Assembly (NCBI GenBank): GCA_040285825.1
Contig: JAUPSS010000012.1
Span: 186,001-250,000, forward strand
DNA length: 64,000 nt
Reading direction: 5' to 3'
Source of the DNA: Eukaryota sp. TZLM1-RC
Lineage: Eukaryota > Metamonada: BaSk clade
In this document: piece by piece, positions 62,197 to 64,000 of the stretch
Position numbering within the stretch: the first letter of the stretch is position 1
How the letters are laid out: every line of letters starts with the position of its first letter
Made by a program: the position numbers and the translations under genes
Notes under the pieces: generated by a model
The model's input: the letters and a program-made list of their open reading frames with translations, nothing else
What the model was told of the DNA's origin: nothing
Databases searched by the model: none

Positions 62197-63168
62197 CTAA
62201 AACACATAAGAAACAAAATTCTCCACGCCAACTCTTGATGAATCCTTATAAAGTTTGGACATCATTAAACTCAAGTACTTGGGAACACTTCTGTACAAGG
62301 CGAAAATGATACGATTCTTCCATAAATTCCCTGCAAAATTCTTACCACTTGAACGGCATAAATTACCAAAATCATTGATAAAATTCAAGGCGGACTGTCC
62401 AATGTTGCCAGAAATCGAAAAGGCAAAAGGAACAAACGAAAACTTCGAGTAAATATTCTTATTTAAATCATTTAATATCTCAGTATATTTATCTCTTTTA
62501 CGATCTTCAGCCTTGTTTAAATGACCATTAGCACTAAGTAAAACATCATCACGATAAACAAAAGCAAAGGGATCAACTGTAGTAAAATCAACAACAACTT
62601 GAGAGGAATCCACAAAAGGAGCAATTATATCACCTCGACGTGAATTAAACAGATTATTATCGCTATAATGCTTCAACAACGGTTCTACTTTGCAACTGAA
62701 ATTGTAACACTTGAACATCTCATATGTGACATCACGAACCGCATTATGAAGAACCGACCGATATTGAAGAAATTTCTTACAACTACCAATATGACGGAAA
62801 TTGGCAGTAGGTTTTTCATTACAAATACAAACAGAATTATTCAAAAGACCACTTGGATACAGCCCCAATCTCAACCGCATGTTGTGTTTCCAAGCTTCAT
62901 TTGTTAAGTGAAGACCAAATGGCCTTGGTTGTTGAGATATTGAACTAGTGCAGCTCTGGATTTCTGATAAAAAGGCAGCAAAGACGAGATTATTAATCTT
63001 AGTCACACTAAGTCGTTTAGAAAAATCCAGGTCTTCAAAATCATTTAAAACAGACTTCTGTAATTTCACAACAGCAAGATGAAGATTGGTAAAAGATCTC
63101 GAAGGTACAGAAGGCAAACATGAAGGAAAACACTTATTCCACACATCAACATGTAGTTCCTGCACCAT
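62197..63168 (-). CDS. Intact stand-alone finger/nuclease-like ORF of non-LTR type
   Basis: 323 residues with no stop or frameshift, unlike every other copy here. Visible parts: VWNKCFPSCLPSVPSRSFTNLHLAV (linker), CICNEKPTANFRHIGSC (finger), YRSVLHNAVRDVTYEMF, RRGDIIAPFVDSSQVVVDFTTVDPF, RKRDKYTEIL and a C-terminal NLWKNRIIFALYRSVPKYL. These correspond to residues after the RT in the elements at 1 and 14 kb. No RT motif exists upstream, where VPS26C begins 360 bp away. Either a young 5'-truncated insertion or a retained RT-less gene. Confidence 0.7.
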   Translation of the reverse strand: MVQELHVDVWNKCFPSCLPSVPSRSFTNLHLAVVKLQKSVLNDFEDLDFSKRLSVTKINNLVFAAFLSEIQSCTSSISQQPRPFGLHLTNEAWKHNMRLRLGLYPSGLLNNSVCICNEKPTANFRHIGSCKKFLQYRSVLHNAVRDVTYEMFKCYNFSCKVEPLLKHYSDNNLFNSRRGDIIAPFVDSSQVVVDFTTVDPFAFVYRDDVLLSANGHLNKAEDRKRDKYTEILNDLNKNIYSKFSFVPFAFSISGNIGQSALNFINDFGNLCRSSGKNFAGNLWKNRIIFALYRSVPKYLSLMMSKLYKDSSRVGVENFVSYVF

Positions 63169-63528
63169 GTTAAAATTGTAAAATTAATCAAATATATTAT
63201 ATAATATTAAATCTACACTTCGTTAGTAATGGTTAAAGAAAACTAATACAATGCACGGATTCTTGCTTTAAAAGCAAAAAACACCATCAACAACTATCGC
63301 CACGTCATCACACGTAGCAAAAAAGACCATCAATGGTGATTCATTCACAAAGGCAAGTGTTCATTTTGCAGTATTCAAAAAGAGTTCATTATGGAGATCT
63401 GAAAATGGAAATTGGCTCAACCCAGGAAAAGTCACTTGCAGCTCTTTCTTCATTCACACAACCAAGATGAACAAAATTCAAAACAAAAATTCTAAAAATA
63501 ATTTACTTATAAACAAATGAATACACAA
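63169..63528. other. Intergenic, nothing recognised
   Basis: AT-rich gap between the stand-alone ORF and the 3' end of VPS26C. No RT remnant was found in it. Confidence 0.45.
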
Positions 63529-64000
63529 CTAAGCATAATGATCAGTAAGACCACTCCGAACTATCTTAAAAGCCAAATTATCAGAAATATACAGATTATT
63601 TTCCAGTGTTACCGTTAGGTTCAACTGGAACTGAATTCTAAAACCTTCGCCTTCAGTAGACGTACACACGAATAATTTTGGGAACAACAAAAATAAAGGA
63701 ATTTCAACTTTTTTGGGGGGATCATCATGAGCTATTTGAATGTTCATGATTTCAGTTGATTCTCTCATTCTATCCACCCCAGTACCAACAGTTTCCACTC
63801 TCAATAGCTGAGCTTCTATACTCTTGATTGAAGTGTCACAGCGATCAATGCGAAGAAATCCAGATAAAGGTTTGCAAATATCACAAACACCCTTGTCTAA
63901 CTGGCCAACAATAGAAAAGTCAGGTAGGGAATTAATAGCATCAGTGGAGCTTTTTTTGAGCGAATCACGACTTAAAGTAAAGGAGAGAGGTTTTTGGTCA
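63529..64000 (-). CDS. VPS26C: VPS26C (DSCR3), retriever complex subunit, 3' part
   Basis: The frame runs from the window's right edge to the stop at 63529, about 156 residues. It is the C-terminal arrestin-like domain: KPLSGFLRIDRCDTSIKSIE, QLLRVETVG, STEIMNIQIAHDD, IPLFLLFPKLFVC and FRIQFQLNLTV follow the DSCR3 pattern (PLTG..., SVELQLVRVETCG, ATEIQNIQIADGD, PIYMVFPRLFTCP, FKVEFEVNIVV) in order. The ETxG and QNIQIA-type motifs separate it from VPS26A/B of retromer. It works with VPS35L and VPS29 in retromer-independent endosomal recycling. The 5' part lies outside the window. Confidence 0.92.
   Translation of the reverse strand, partial: DQKPLSFTLSRDSLKKSSTDAINSLPDFSIVGQLDKGVCDICKPLSGFLRIDRCDTSIKSIEAQLLRVETVGTGVDRMRESTEIMNIQIAHDDPPKKVEIPLFLLFPKLFVCTSTEGEGFRIQFQLNLTVTLENNLYISDNLAFKIVRSGLTDHYA

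Overview
The window is AT-rich nuclear DNA of a unicellular eukaryote whose lineage I cannot name. It carries clear homologues of TRAPPC1/Bet5, NSF, ribosomal protein eS12, VPS26C/DSCR3 and probably APC4. TAA, TAG and TGA all end recognisable genes, so the standard code is in use, which argues against ciliates and the reassigned-code metamonads. Where introns can be placed by protein continuity they are only 28-31 bp, with GTTTGT, GTATAT or GTTTTG donors.

Layout. 1-2.6 kb: end of a non-LTR retrotransposon with a CxC...H...C finger and a restriction-like endonuclease-like tail, then a DNA-transposon terminus. 2.9-5.6 kb: head-to-head TRAPPC1 and NSF with 30 bp between their start codons. 5.8-9.6 kb: a dump of nested transposon fragments (two tail-to-tail non-LTR ends, a Ty3-type 3' end with LTR, a broken copy of a membrane-protein gene whose spliced relative lies at 59 kb, and two internally deleted hAT-like elements). 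10.2-10.7 kb: an extreme T-rich tract. 11-13.3 kb: a Ser/Pro-rich unknown and eS12. 14-16.8 kb: a second, decayed non-LTR element. 16.8-23.7 kb: a complete Ty3/Gypsy-like element with 136-bp LTRs, a 4-bp target duplication and two frame changes. 24.2-25.8 kb: a RING/B-box protein with a GATase-like C-terminal domain. 26.8-51.6 kb: one giant minus-strand gene. 52-53.7 kb: APC4-like gene. 53.9-57.9 kb: more retrotransposon debris. 58.8-64 kb: a spliced small membrane protein, a RING-UBX protein, an intact stand-alone non-LTR C-terminal ORF, and the 3' part of VPS26C.

The most striking object is the giant gene: about 8,220 codons in five exons. It encodes a signal peptide, an RCC1-type propeller, a beta-helix-like stalk built from about 16.2 copies of a 371-residue (1,113-bp) repeat of almost invariant length, a PSI-like cysteine cluster, one transmembrane helix and a roughly 330-residue Ser/Pro-rich basic tail. 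It looks like a very long cell-surface adhesin whose stalk is kept uniform by recombination. Four single-base homopolymer indels lie between 37.6 and 40.3 kb and one in-frame TAA lies at 34.1 kb, so it is either an active gene with assembly errors or one that is starting to decay.

Housekeeping genes here touch membrane trafficking (TRAPPC1, NSF, VPS26C) and ubiquitin biology (APC4-like, RING-UBX, RING/B-box), but they are separated by repeats and I see no operon-like organisation beyond the TRAPPC1/NSF pair.
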